From contig CM069600.1 in NCBI GenBank assembly GCA_035771175.1, positions 1,269,501-1,333,500 on the forward strand: 64,000 nucleotides of DNA, written 5' to 3'. This document shows, in pieces, positions 39,701 through 53,300 of the stretch (positions are counted from its first letter, which is position 1; each line of letters opens with the position of its first letter). Below the pieces are notes generated by a model. That model was not told the origin of the DNA, searched no databases, and worked only from the letters and a program-made list of their open reading frames with translations. The DNA is from Paratinospora sagittata. Taxonomy: Eukaryota; Streptophyta; Magnoliopsida; Ranunculales; Menispermaceae. Both the position numbers and the translations under genes were made by a program.

Positions 39701-42700
39701 AAAATGTGCTTAGTTTTATGTTTTTTCATTAAATAATGATATCTATAATCACTTGCATGTTTTTGAATTTTTTTTTGTGAAAATATTGAGGTGAAAATAT
39801 TGAGGCGTACGCCTCACACCGCCTCGAGGCTTACGCCTCGCCTTACTCGAGCAAAACGCCTCACTTACGCCTTACGCCTTTTTAAACCTTGGTTTGAACA
39901 TATATAATTTGTACACATATGGATAATATAGAAGCATTCACATATACAAATGTCCACCCATTGCAAATGTATGATGCACAAACATGATGTATGCTATAAA
40001 TTCTTTATGTCAACAAATGCAAACCTACACACAGTATACATCTTTAACAATATGTATATTTACAATGTAATACATTGTTTACAAAATTGGAAACTGTTGG
40101 GCATCATAATCAACTCTTTTTTAGTATTTGTAATTAGTTATACATAATTTCAGGGTAATTATGATGTAACTCGACATAAAATGAAAAGAATAATAAGCTT
40201 TCCTTCCTTATGGATTACAAGTCCCATGACCTTTTGCTGGGAAAATAACAACTCTATTCATAATATAAAATGTTGGCGATGTCTTCAGTTATTCCAAAAC
40301 TTAAGGTTATTGGATAAAATGAACCCTATTTTCCTTTTGATAGCTCATGGATCATTAATTTTTTTAATGATCATTAACTGATGATCGTAGTTACTATGCC
40401 ATTATTTTTATTTTGAGGAGGGTATTCCAAACTTAGACAGTATAAAAAGGAAAATACATGGAATAACCTATTTTTAATTGTATAAGATTCGAAGTTTTGT
40501 TGTTTTATTCTTTGTTTGATAATTAGCATAATGGTCTACTCTATATACTGTGATTAAATACTTTGCATTACTTGTTGATTGTTTGCAGTACAGATAAAAT
40601 GAGCGAGGCTGCCATTCTTGGAGTCGTGAATAAAAACTTCAAAGAACACCTTATTCTCGGGGAGGAGGGTGGTGTTATAGGGAATACTTCTTCTGAATAT
40701 CTCTGGTGCATTGATCCTTTAGGTTTGCTATCCTCAAACTCTAATTCTTGGGAATAACTGTACAACCTTCAGAAATCACTCTTTAAAGGACTTTTTCTTT
40801 TTGACATCTACTTGTCTTAATCTCAAAATTGCTTCAAGACTGTTTGACCAATTTTTGGGAGGTATGATTTATTAATTCAAGCTGGACTTGATACAAATGT
40901 TGTAGTGGATGCTTCAAAGCAACCTAGGAGTAATTTCACTCCAGTAATAAATGGAGGGAGAACCAATTAAGATAGTTTTGGACATAATAATAAATGCCAA
41001 TCATTGGTTAATGACTTAATATTCCTCATAGTTTAGTGAGAGCGTAAAAAAATACAAGATATGATTTTGCCATGTGATTTCATGTCAAATCGTCCCCAAA
41101 ATGTTGGGACATGGCTTGAATTACAATAGTGCGTGTATATATATATTTTAATATGAAACAAGAATGGATTAGAATGAAAGGAAGGGAACAAATAGAAAAG
41201 GCTTTGTTGAGTAGACTATATTATGATGATCAGTAGCTCTACTTATGTCAAACTTAATTTGCATTGCCATAGAGCAAAGTGAAGGAAGTAGATTCTGAGT
41301 AGAGTTGAGTGAAGAATTAGCCTGTGTTAGCTTATAACAAGATGGATGTTTCCTACCATTTAGAGCTTTCACCATATTAAAAGAAATTCTGGTGTCACGT
41401 GTTTGATTTAAATTGCATTTTCAATTATTTCTTTGTATAATTTGTACGGTCTGTCCAACAAATACTCTTTTTATAGCCTAAAATGATAGTCATATGGTCA
41501 TTTGGAGTTTAACCTCTCTTATCTGTATATGTTTTAGATGGAACCACAAATTTTGCACATGGATATCCCAGCTTTGCAGTATCAGTAGGAGTTCTATTCC
41601 AGGGAAAGCCAGCAGCTGCAGCAGTGGTATTTATTGTTCCAACAAGTTTTCTTTTCTTTCAAAATATTTTATAAAACTCTTTCATGGAACTATGGAAGCA
41701 AAAGTGTATTGACCAAATCCCTTTAAACGCGAAGAATTTATATTCTACCAAATTGGCTATATTGATAATTGCATTTTTGTTCAGTGTCAAGTCACTTCCT
41801 AAATAGTCAAAATAAGTCTGTTTTGCATACAGAATATTATCAGTGATTTATCACTCTTTTGTTCCTTCATTTTCAAGGCTTCTGCTTTAGGTAACGTTTT
41901 CACTTTGTTGTACATTCTCAGAAAATAAAGTTGAAGATACAGAGGCACTGTAAGTGAGAAAGAAGATTAATTTCACTGAAATTATTTTTTTATAATGTAC
42001 CCTGTATTTACAAAATTTTCTCATTAAATATGTACACTGTGAATCTAGAATCCATTATTTCCTGCATCAGAATTTTCTAGGTAGAAAAATGATAGCTACA
42101 GCAACTGGAAGATGGCTCCGTATCAATTATTTCTATTTGAATTGATCAAATCCAAAACATAAGTTTACATAGCATAGAGTCATAAATTACTATTTCCCTC
42201 AAAATATTCAGGTAGTAAAATTGTTGCCAGTAAAGGTACAATATACTCAGATGTGGGATGACCATCTGATATGCCACTTGATGTAGAGCTACTGCAATAG
42301 AGAAGAACTAATTATAAACTACCATGCATGCAACAAATTTGAGCAAAAAAGGTTCTAAGAGAAAATTTAGTGGCATTAGAAGCTTTTAAAATATTCTAAT
42401 AAGTTCTAGCAATTTAGAACTAAGGAACAAAATATCCTAAGTTTTAAAGCAAGCCTTTCCGGTTTAAGAATAATCCAAGTTGTAAAGTTTTTCAAATTAT
42501 AGTTGTTTCTTGCACTAAATGTGAATTAGTTTTGCATTTTCTTTTGTAATAGATGAGGTTTCTTTTTATTTCTTGTATTGTTTTCTGCTGGTCAAATGAA
42601 ATCTGAAAACTCTATTTTGTTTTAGGTAGAGTTTGTCGGTGGCCCAATGTGTTGGAGTACTCGCACATTTACTGCATCATCAGGTTACAGAGTTACAGAT

Positions 42701-45700
42701 AACAGATTTCATCTCATTACTTTACTTTCTTTCCAAGGTCGATTTTTGTAGTTTGGATCAAATTACTGAATTTTTTACTTGTTTAGGTGGCGGGGCTTTT
42801 TGCAATGGACAAAAGATCCATGTCAGTAAAACTGATCAGGTAGTTACTTTCTGCTGATGGAATAATGTTGCAGACATATTATCATAACTCTTGATGATAC
42901 GCTTTGTTTGCCTCTGTCTTATACTAATTGGTAAAGTATATTACCAATTGCTTTAGCCACAGAAAATGGTTTTGCTTAAGCATTGGGAAAGATGTGATTA
43001 GGGAATGCTATATTTCCCCAAACTTTGCCTCATATGGATCTGTTTTTTTGTGGCATTTTGCTATGATCTCACATCACTTGTCTAGATAATGAAGCATTGA
43101 TAGTATTCTCAACCATTTCTTCTCTGAACCAAAAGGAAGTAGCTTACAATTTTTTTTTTTTTATTTTGGGGTATTGCCAAGAAAGTTCCTAGGCCTTTTC
43201 ACTTCAAATAGGCTAGGGCGCTCTTTGGGTTAGCTTTAGGGGATTTTCTGTGATTGTTAATATTTTGAGCAGTTTGCAATAAATTTTAAAATATTTTGAA
43301 AATGTATAAATATAAAGAGATCTCAAGAATTTCTTTCATCTTTTGTCTTATTGTCTTACAAATTAATAGACTAAAGTAATTTAAACTACTGAAACATTTA
43401 TAAGCTTGTGTATCTTAAAGTCAATCTATTTTATCTTAAAAATGGATCACTATTCAATCCAGCAGAGAATGAAACATCTTTTACTTTCATATCACTGTTC
43501 TTTTAGGTTTTAAGTCCCAAAGTAACATCCTTAAATTAAGAAACAAAAATTTTGATTATATATGAGTTTTGTTTACTAGGCACCGGTTTGCTAGGGTAGG
43601 ATTAATGCCGTAACCATTCTTTAAAACCAGGATTACACTCCTCTTTTTTGCTTTTTAAGTGGCAAAGTAACTGATGTTGGGACGCGTGAAACACGTGCAT
43701 AACGTGTTTGGCATGTCTTTTATTTTTATTATGCTCTCTATTTTCTTTTCTTGTCTTTGTTAGTGGGCCCACGTTTGGTGGTTTAAACCCACGTAGTTAA
43801 GTAGTTGGAAGTTGTGTCAGTTTAGGATTCTAGTTGATAGTTTGTTATAAATAAGGCTTTTTGCCTTTAGGAGAGGGAGATGATATTTTTTTGAAGAATT
43901 CGAATCGATAGATTTATTTTGGTTATCTTTGTGTATTTTCGTTTTTGCTTCCATGACGAATCTACATCAGTAACTGCTTCCAACCTTCTGTTGGTCCCTA
44001 TTGGTCCCTATTGGAACAATGACCAGTTTCTATGAATAGCTATGCTTTTAGTTAAATCCGTCATGCAAGTCTCTAGCATGAAATGTTCTTAATTCTTATT
44101 CTAGCACCAACACCATGTGCCTCACAAGCATAAGGGGAAATAAGATCTAATCCATGTGCCTGATGTCTGAAATTGGGTAGGTGGAGCAATCTCTTCTAGT
44201 GACTGGATTTGGTTATGAACATGATGATGCATGGGCGACAAACATGAATTTATTCAAAGAGTTCACTGACAAAAGCAGGGTATATTTTCTTAAAACTTTC
44301 CTCTAGAATTGGATTCTTTTTCCACCAGCAATGAGGGTTTTTGGTGCTACATTACAAACTCTAGTACATTTGGTATACAGGGTGTGAGGCGGCTTGGTGC
44401 GGCGGCTGTGGACATGTGTCATGTTGCTTTGGGGATTGCAGAATCTTACTGGGAATATCGTCTAAAACCATGGGATATGGCTGCTGGTGTTCTGGTAATT
44501 TTAGTTGTGTCAAATCCTTAGTAACTGCTGTTAGTGTTTTTCACATCAATTAATCAAATAGAATAACTACTAGTTTCACAAATCTAAATCATACCTGCGG
44601 AAGCCATTAAAATATTCTTCAATTCAAATTCTTAGTCTAGAATCGCTCTCTAAGCCTTCAATCTTTCAGCATAAGCATTAATGGTAATTTATACCCTGTT
44701 ATAGGCTAGAGAGAGAAACAGTTATACTCCAACTATATTTCCTAATTCCCATCAAAATTGGACAACCATTAGGAGTGTTTTAGATCAAGTAGGAAACTTA
44801 AGTCCCTTAAAATTATGGAATAATTAATTTATTAAAATATGAGACACATTATGTCTCACATTCTCCCACTTGAACAAATATAGTCTCTAAACTGACCTCA
44901 AAGGCTTGAACCACCCATAGTCTTCTTCTTCTTCTTCTTTTTTGAGAGGAAACAAGAAACGATTTATTAAAGCAAAGAGACATATCCCTTCATGTGTAGG
45001 CACATCCTTTTGTTGTGGATTCCGAATAGATGGTACCATTTCCTTTCTTTCTGTTTTCCTTCTTGTGAGCTTTTCATTTCTTTTTTAATGGACAAGATTA
45101 CTCAGCCGAACCCAAAAAGCATATACTTTAAACTGTATCCTAAAACGATACACATTCTTTGTCTACTAAAGCATTTGTGTATGAATGGCCTTGGTTCTTT
45201 ATTTTCTGTTCTAATGCTTTTTTTTTAATGGAATTTTTGCCTTCATTTTCTCAAATACAGATGGTTGAAGAAGCTGGTGGAACTGTGACATGCATGGATG
45301 GTGAAAGTTTCACAGTTTTTGACAGATCCGTCCTTGTGTCCAATGGTCTTCTGCATGCAAAGGTCAGTGTTTACATTTTTTAACAAGCAAACTTAATATA
45401 GATGGTAGGCTTGTGATGCAGAGACGCGTATGTCCAAAAAATAAGCCTACCCAAAGGACAAGTTCTATTATAATTGAAATAAGCAACTCAAGAATGGCGC
45501 TATACCCGTGATAATTTGATGAGGTGAAAACAAGCATGATTCAATTGCAAAACCATTTCAAACTGGATTCTGTTTGGGCTTCTATAAGACTAATAATATT
45601 GGTTGAATTACCAAAGAACTCAGGTGTTTAGGAACTCGATTGCAAAAATTTCTGAGCTATAAATGTATGTGAAATCCAAGAGGAATACTTTTGGGTAGTT

Positions 45701-46349
45701 TATATTGGACAATTCATGCATATGCACGGTCTTTGAATGTGGTTGTGATAAGTTTTAGTTCATAAAAAAAGCATAATAGCTAGAAAACTGCATTAATTTA
45801 GAAGAATAATCCATACCTTAATAATAACATAAATGTCTTAACATGATAAGCAATAAATGATTCTTAATCAGGTCAAAAGGACAAATGACTAAGCAAGTTT
45901 TCTGTGTTTTGGTCTTTGAATGATAGGTTTCGTAATTGAACTATTAACGCTTGTGACTGGCAAAAACATGTTTGGTTTTATTTCTTATTTTTCTGGTTGT
46001 AAAATGAAGAAACCACATGATCTGGGGTGCAGACTTTAGAAAACATTATCCACTCCGGAACTTCGAATGCATTTCTTTTGTTTGTTTTCAGTAAAAAACT
46101 GCTTAGATTGTTGAAATGTTTGATCATATATTGTGCTTGCCTGGTATCTTAGCCATTATTTCTTCTTTTTATTTTTTATTTTTTATTTTTTATATATAAC
46201 TAGAATATTAAAGATCTAAATGACTTGTTCTTTAAATTTGTGAAATTCAGCTTCTGGAGAAAATAGGACCTGCAACACAAAAGTTGAAGAACAATGGTAT
46301 TGATCTCTCCTTGTGGTTTAAGCCTGAAAATTACATCACAGATTTCTGA
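36752..46349 (+). CDS. IMPL1: IMPL1: plastid inositol-monophosphatase-like phosphatase, 359 aa
   Basis: Ten exons: 36752-37015, 38212-38279, 40589-40722, 41538-41626, 42626-42683, 42787-42839, 44181-44279, 44381-44494, 45261-45362 and 46251-46349; 1080 nt, all GT-AG and in frame. Residues 1 to about 60 are Ser/Thr-rich and look like a plastid transit peptide, as known for IMPL1. Metal-binding motifs of the inositol monophosphatase superfamily are complete: LGEEGG at 134-139, WCIDPLDGTTNF at 150-161 and WDMAAG at 286-291. VNKPRNITYKGLTDLVTDTD and GVRRLGAAAVDMCHVALG match Arabidopsis IMPL1, a Mg-dependent phosphatase acting on inositol phosphates and related sugar phosphates. The gene appears intact; intron 2 carries a large hAT-like insertion. 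Confidence 0.97.
37300..37605 (+). repeat. RTE-clade LINE 3' fragment in IMPL1 intron 1
   Basis: GATAAAGGAGGAGGGTTATGTTAGGTAGCTGAC is followed by GATAGAGTGAAGTGGAGGAAGC and a GGCTTAGTTAACTTGAG tail, the widespread 3' portion of plant RTE elements. No open frame. Confidence 0.65.
38416..39891. mobile_element. hAT-like non-autonomous element (1476 bp) in IMPL1 intron 2
   Basis: Ends CATTGTTTTTAAAA..and the reverse complement CAAGGTTTAAAAAGG form short imperfect inverted repeats. They are flanked by GTTTGCAC (38408-38415) and GTTTGAAC (39892-39899), an 8-bp duplication with one change, as expected for hAT. The subterminal regions are dense in GAGGC/GCCTC words (38435-38550 and 39790-39870), forming complementary arms. 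The AT-rich interior has no gene and includes a nested MITE. Confidence 0.85.
38960..39372. mobile_element. MITE nested inside the hAT-like element
   Basis: AGTAAAACCTCTCTATAGT at the left and the reverse complement AGTAAAACCTCTCAATAGT at the right form the inverted repeats. CGGTCCCAACTTGGGCC occurs near the left arm and TTGGTCCCAAC near the right, as in a widespread plant MITE family. TA-rich flanks obscure the target duplication. It is about 413 bp and non-coding. Confidence 0.75.
41150..41370 (-). repeat. possible RTE-type fragment in IMPL1 intron 3
   Basis: AAAAGGCTTTGTTGAGTAGACT and GCCATAGAGCAAAGTGAAGGAAGTAGATTC resemble scrambled parts of the RTE-type tail seen in other introns of this window. 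Weak. Confidence 0.3.
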
Positions 46350-46415
46350 AGTGCCCTCAATTCTTTTCTTAATGATTTATTTCTCTCTTTGCTGTACTCT
46401 CCATGACAATTTTTC

Positions 46416-46421
46416 AATAAA
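46416..46421 (+). terminator. polyadenylation signal of IMPL1
   Basis: AATAAA, 67 nt after the stop codon, in a T-rich context. Confidence 0.6.
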
Positions 46422-47387
46422 TGGTCAGATTATTTGTTCAGGGTTGTGGAATTCTTCTTACTAGAGGTACACTAAAACCACAACGACCCAAAAAAACAAA
46501 CTTAAAGCCATACCCAAGCTAACAAGGTGAGTCATCATATCACCACGCATAACAAAGGTGCATGTGATGAAAGTGTGATCCCTTGATTAGCATCATTCAT
46601 GCAAAATGGGCAGTGTAGATATAATATAATGATGTTTTTGCAAGACATCCAATGTCTTTAATTTCCAGTACTCCGACCAGAAACCTTTACCTTCAAAGGA
46701 ACACGAGCTTTCCATGCATAAGGGAAAGAGGGGTAGCTTTGGTTATCAAAGAGGGACATAAAAAAAAAGATTTACAAGAAAGACTTCCTGAAAGAGAGAG
46801 TATCCATTTGAAGCAATCAGGATTTGATGAAAGACCAACATTTTCATCTAAATCCTCAGAGGTTTGGTCTGATGATAATTAAACACAAAATAGGCATATG
46901 GGCATGTGCGTTGAAGGTCATTGTAAATACAGCATGGTTCACAAACACAAATAGACACATTTTATTCTCAAATGGGGAGTTTCTAGAGCTTAAATTTTAA
47001 TTCAAAATTGAGGTCCAACCAGAAAAAAAAAAAAATACAAAATGAGACTTTTTTTTGCACACCACCATCATTTCAATCAAAATACAATTCTCAAACAACA
47101 ATATTAACAGCGTCATATCAATGGTTTGCTTCTGTTTTTTGTCTCAACGAATATATTTGCTCCCCTATGCCATTTACCTGTTGAAAGTATTTTCTTTTTT
47201 TTTATATCACTACCTAACTAATAATTCCTGGCTAAAGAATACATCATCATCATCAAGCACACTTCCCCATATACTTCCCCCTCAGCTTTTTTCAACCACC
47301 AAGTAATATTTCTCGCAATGGTTTCCGTTCTCACTCTGCATATATCTTCCCACAACACCAAGGAGCCCACTGAATGGCTCCCTTCAC
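46422..47387. other. convergent intergenic region between IMPL1 and VAMP72
   Basis: No gene seen. The 3' ends of the two genes face each other here. Short open frames (e.g. 46652-46882) show no recognisable domain. Confidence 0.5.
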
Positions 47388-50300
47388 TCACTTGCCGCAG
47401 TTGAAACCATGACAAACAGAGAGGACTATTATGAGGATCAAAGCAATCAGAATCCCCAACACAATCAACTTGATCTTCATGTTCTGCATCCACATCTTCC
47501 TCCGGATCTTTGTCCCAGCTGATCTGAAGTCCTGTGCCTGCAGAACACCAATCATTTGAATGTTGTACTGCTTCAGTGTATAAAACATGACCGCATCACC
47601 TTTGGAATGTATTGAATCACGTATTGACACATGATTCAAAATCCATAGGTGTTGGACTCAACGTAGCATTACTCGTACAAAAATTACAGTGGGCGTCAGA
47701 AAAGATCTTTTCCCAAAATTTGACCAATTGGAACCCAAACTTGCAAAAGATTAGAAAGAAAATCAAGGGAAACAGAGAATTATTTTACCTGTTGATGAAG
47801 ATTCTCTGTCTTGTCCACCAAGAGTTCAATCTTCTCTCCTCTGTCAAGAACCTGTAAGTTCATAGACGCAAGACTTGTCAATTATTAGCCTAAAAAATAA
47901 ATATTCTATAAAATGTGCATGGAAGACTACTGAAATGCATATGTTCTTTGTCCAGAGATGGCACGGTGATTCTTAGCTCCGGGACAATCTTTCTAACGAC
48001 AATTATTATGGATTACATGTCATGTATCCAAGTATTTATAACCTAATTTGAGAACACCTGCTGTGGGTCTATTTAGCTGCCACCACGAGAATACACCAAT
48101 CTTTCTAGAAGACAAATACATATATAAAGGGCACTATAACATACATTTATAAACATACTATATATTCCAAGGATCTTCCAAACTTACAAGATGACCGTAA
48201 CAAATTTTTATAATTAACAAATGTGAGTTTCATGTAACTCAATGTGTTGTTTTACCCTCTGTATTTTGTGAACTGCACGTCATCAGTTAAAAGCCATAAA
48301 AGGACAGATGGTTTCCAATGTGATAATAAAAAATATGCAACAAAGATGAAACAGCTACACTGCAATTCTGTCAACTCGGGTACTCATAAAACAAGAGATT
48401 TTACAAGAAAATGTCTCTGTGGAATTTTGACTTGTGTACCAATCCCATATGGGCCAGCATTGAGGTAACTTGTTAACTAATTTTGGTGAGGTTTTCATGA
48501 AGATAATTCAAGGAATAGAGACAACAAAGAACACTAAACAATTCAATAAAAAAGCAATACTGCAAATACCTTTGCAGTTGGCCCGCTATACTCACTGAAA
48601 AGCATAGGCTATAAAGTAAGAACCCAATATTGAGGTCCTTAAGAATAGTTAGGACTTCTTTTTCTTTCAGTTGAACCTACTCCTATATCCCTTTTTTGTA
48701 AATCTTCAGTACAAATCACTAAGAGTGGAAGCAAACAGAGCTTTCCCACCCGAAAATGGTAAATCTTTAAGCTCAAACTGTAATAGAGGTTAGTGTTCTC
48801 CCAAGAGAAGATATTAACATAAAAGTTCAATCTCAAACTAATGTTCAAATTTGTGTTTGAATGCAAGATATGAATCCTAAAAATGTGAAGTGCATGGCAT
48901 CACACATGTTAAAAATAAAAAAATAAAAAAACTACAAGAAGTCCTACTAGAAAATGACAACACCTCAATCATTCATTAAACATTGAAACTCAGCTACACA
49001 AAATACATAATATGATGCATGAAAAAAAATTAAAAAATAAAAAAGAGGGGGAAGAACACAAATGTTAACAAAAACTAGTATAAAAGAGTAGTAAAGTACA
49101 CCCAAGAAACTCAAAAGAAGAGAGATGAAAGAGCCTCCTCTTAGTCCTGGCAAATGGCTTAGTTGGTTATGGAATTAGAATCTATGAAAGAACAAAAGAG
49201 ACAAAGAAGAGGAAGACAAGATGTTGTTTCCCAATTAGTCTCATGGACTATTTGTTCAGAGTTCTATGTGGCTATTAGCAAGCCATCTATATGTGAAGAT
49301 TTGCTAAGTTTCTAGCTAGTGAAGTCCTACCAAGGCAAGTTGAAGAACTTGTGGAGAATAACAATTTTAGCAACAGTCTGGTCTATTTAGGTGGAAAGGA
49401 ACAATTGATTTTTGAGAATTAATGTTCTGAAATCCAAGAAATTTGGGATCTCTCTCATTTGCAAGCATCTTATTGGATAGCATCAGGAAACTATCTCAAG
49501 GATATAGTTTAACATACTTCTTTAGAAAGATCCCTTGTCTCCCTCAGACATTGTTCCTATTTGTAATCTTCTTAATTAATAGATTTTCTTAATTTCTTAT
49601 AAAAACCTGCCGAAAAATCAACAAAATGGACAAGATTCCCAAATTCTTGAATGAAAGTATAGATGTGCCAACAAATAAAGAGCTTAGGGCAAACCAAGGA
49701 ATAGAAAAAACTAAAATGTCCTAAAAGACAAGAAACAAATTCTTTGCTAGCACTCCAAATGAAAGAAATAATTCTTTGCAATGGAATAAAAAAAAGTTAG
49801 GAGGGCGAGGAAGAGCGCCTCTCCATCCCTGGCTATGGTTAGAACTAATTTGTGGCCAATATAAATATATGCCTAGTGAGGGAAGCATATTAAGTTTGGG
49901 ATAAAACTACTTCTCTTGGGAATTTAAATTTGAGATTTGTGGCATAGAATAATCATTTCAAATAAAAAAAGAACTCTCTTTGATATTTATTATCAAGAGT
50001 TAAAGCTTGCTTCAAATAAAATATGACGCATGAAATGGAGAGAACCTAAAAAATAATACAGAAGTGAGCGTACCCTATGGCTCTCCTCCCACCCCCTTTC
50101 TTAGACAAGATCATAAACCACTATGGCTCAAGGCGAAAAATAGGTTTCAAAGAAGGAAAGGAGATCAAAAAGGTACACGAACGACTTGACTATGGTATAG
50201 GTCGGATGTTTCCATGAGCAATAAGCAATGGATCTCCCTGATTTTGGAAAAGCAAGTAGTCGTGTGTGACTCCTATCAAGGCAAGGGGCAACAAACTTTG

Positions 50301-53300
50301 CTTGTCACATATAGTAGAGTAGATTACCTTGAAACTTGAAAGGCAAATGAAACTTGTGTTAATACAAGAAAACTGGGCCCATGCTTCTATTACAACACCA
50401 ACTAACCAACATGGCATTGTAACAACAATAGAGTTGGTGCTCTAGTCATAGTACAACAATTGTTATAACAACAAGAAGCACAACTCAACTCAACTAAGCC
50501 TTTTTACAACTATTTGGGGTCGACTAAATGAATCCATTTCATCCATTCTCCTCTATCAAAGGCTAATCGACATTTAAATTACAAGTACTTATATCTTTCC
50601 TAATTATATCTGTCCATGTTATTTTTGGTCTTTCTCTACCTCTATAATTAAAATAAATTGTTAATAGGTCACTCTTCCTAACTGACCACATCCAAAGTTC
50701 TTCCTCGTATGTGTCCAACCCACCTTAATAGATTTTCTCTCATTTATTTCTAATGGAGCATTTCTAAAGCAACAAGAAGCTCTTGTTGTAAAAACAATAT
50801 AGCAAGCATTGTTAGTTTGTCAATACCTATTCTTCTTTACATTAATTTTTCCCGCTCAAACTCAATTTTAAACATCAAAGTAAACAAAAATAATAATGGT
50901 ATTAACCACGAAATATGAAACAATATTGCTACCATAAACATTATTATAATGCATGATGTGAAATATTAATAAAAAACATCTATCGATTTTCATTGTTTCA
51001 AATTATTTTTACAAAATAAAATAGAGAACAAAGGTTAAAAAGTATAATTTAATGTCATTAATTAATGTATAAGTCTATTTTTTCCAGGATTTTGCACATC
51101 ACTTCCCTTTGATGCCCACCTCACCTTGTAAGTGGTGTCTTAGGAGCAAGTGTCCCTCATTACTTTAAGTGGACAATGTGCCTTTAACTACTTTGCTAGC
51201 TGAAAAAACTTGTTACACTCTTGAGAAACTAACAGATTTTCTCATAAAGTAAGAAATTGCGTATTTGATTTTCAACATTTTTTTGAAAATTTGTTCTCAA
51301 TCCCCCTATTTTCTCACTCAAAGTTTCTAACATATAGAGATGAGAAATTTAGGTTGAGTTTGGTTTAAGATTTGAAAATAGGGATACAAACCAAAAAGTG
51401 GAAGTTCATTAAAAACCTTTTATTGTTTTATGAAAACAGTATGTTTTTGAGTAAAATATTGATGATTCAATCAACAAAACATGTTTTTTGTGTTTATAAA
51501 TTTTTGAATGAGGAAAATTGTATCTAAATCATAATTTTCTTATGTTAAATTTTTTAATATTATTGATTATGTTCATGCTCATTTTCACTGGAACTTCTTA
51601 TTTCTCTTTCTCTTTGCATCATATAAATGTGAAAAAACATTTTCACACTTGCAATAACATAACCATGAGAAAATACTCCCAGTAAAATTTGTTCGAAAAA
51701 TTATTTCTCGAGAAACTATCAACATGCCCTAAAGGTAGCTAGTGAAGAAAAAGCTATCAGGCAAGAACTTTTCGTTAATCTATTTAACAATTAAAGATCT
51801 TCTAATGACATGTTCTGTTTATTTCGAGTGCAAGAAGATCAACAAGTTCCAATCCACCAGTCCCACAAGATCCACACATCTCACCAAATACCTGGCTGTC
51901 ATCACTACATGAATTGAAAATGCCTAGATCTCAGCATCATAATCTTTGGTTGCAAACTGCATCCGAGTCATCCTATTCATGGTACACTTGAAATGATGCT
52001 AAGATTCTAGAAAAGTTTCTAACTAAATCACAAAGGAAAAAAAATTCGTTGAACATTTTTACTATTCTCATTAATGCATGAGGTCTCTGTATCAGAATAT
52101 TTGGATCCAGAGTGTATCCTCGCCATCTAATCCTATCCATAAAATAGCAAAAATACTGGCTGCAATCAAGTTTGCAAAGTTGCACCAAGAAGGTACACTT
52201 GAGATGGTGCTTAAGATTCTTAAAAAAAAAAAAAGGTTCAGCCAATATAACAAAGTTAAAATGACAAACATTTCTGAACATCTTCTGCCAATATGGTGAA
52301 AATAACTGCCACAGCCTAATGGCTACTGTAGTAAAAATAGTGATATCTGATCAATTACGTAGAAGTATGATGATTTCACGTCAAGGTAGCAAAAGTTTTA
52401 CTAAGATAATCTGAATCACACTATTTAAATGCTAATAATCCCCCCACATGACTCAATTCTTAGAAGTAGAACTATATGAATTTTGAAATATGAATCATAC
52501 TACTCAAATACTGACTAATATCACTACTGAAAATGAAGTATTTTTATGACCCTTATTCTTCATAGCATTAGGGCATTGCAATTACAAAACCCACATGATG
52601 GTCTTTAACATATCCATGAGATAAAAATAAAAATCAAAGCTCCCATTAGCTTTCAAAATACGAAAATAATAAACATCAAACTAAATCCTTCATAAACAGC
52701 CTTCATATATACACAAGCACAATCCTACTTTTCAGGACCACAAATCATGATCATCTCAACCATCATAAAATTGAGGCCATCAACAAAAACTCATGTCACA
52801 CCATCCACCCAGCCGACACTCCTCTCGTTGCGTGTCTCCTATGTCTACCCACATCATCTTCATCCTTACCAAATGAATCACATCAATCAAGGAAGAAAGA
52901 TGTCCATAAGGAAAAAGATTGGATCCCAACATGTAGTAGACTAGTGGGATACAGTATGTTCAATGTTGGTGAATTAACATTTATGTATCCAAGGCCCTCA
53001 TCAGTCATCATACCACCAGCAAAAATTTGCAAGCTAATTTTCTTTACGTGTTGTTCAAAGAAATGTTGTCACTAGGCTGCATTCATGGATGTGAACAGTG
53101 AGCCCATGACAAAAAAGATGTCAAAGGGCCCTACTACAAGCCTACAAATCTTACCACGGGCTGAAAGACTTTGAAAAGCACCCAGAAAAATCGATAATCA
53201 GTTAGAGTCTAACATCACATATTCGTCATAATCAATAGATGGTTTTTATTTTTTGGCTTGCAAAACAAGTAGGGCCCAAGTTTTATAGACATCTAGAACA

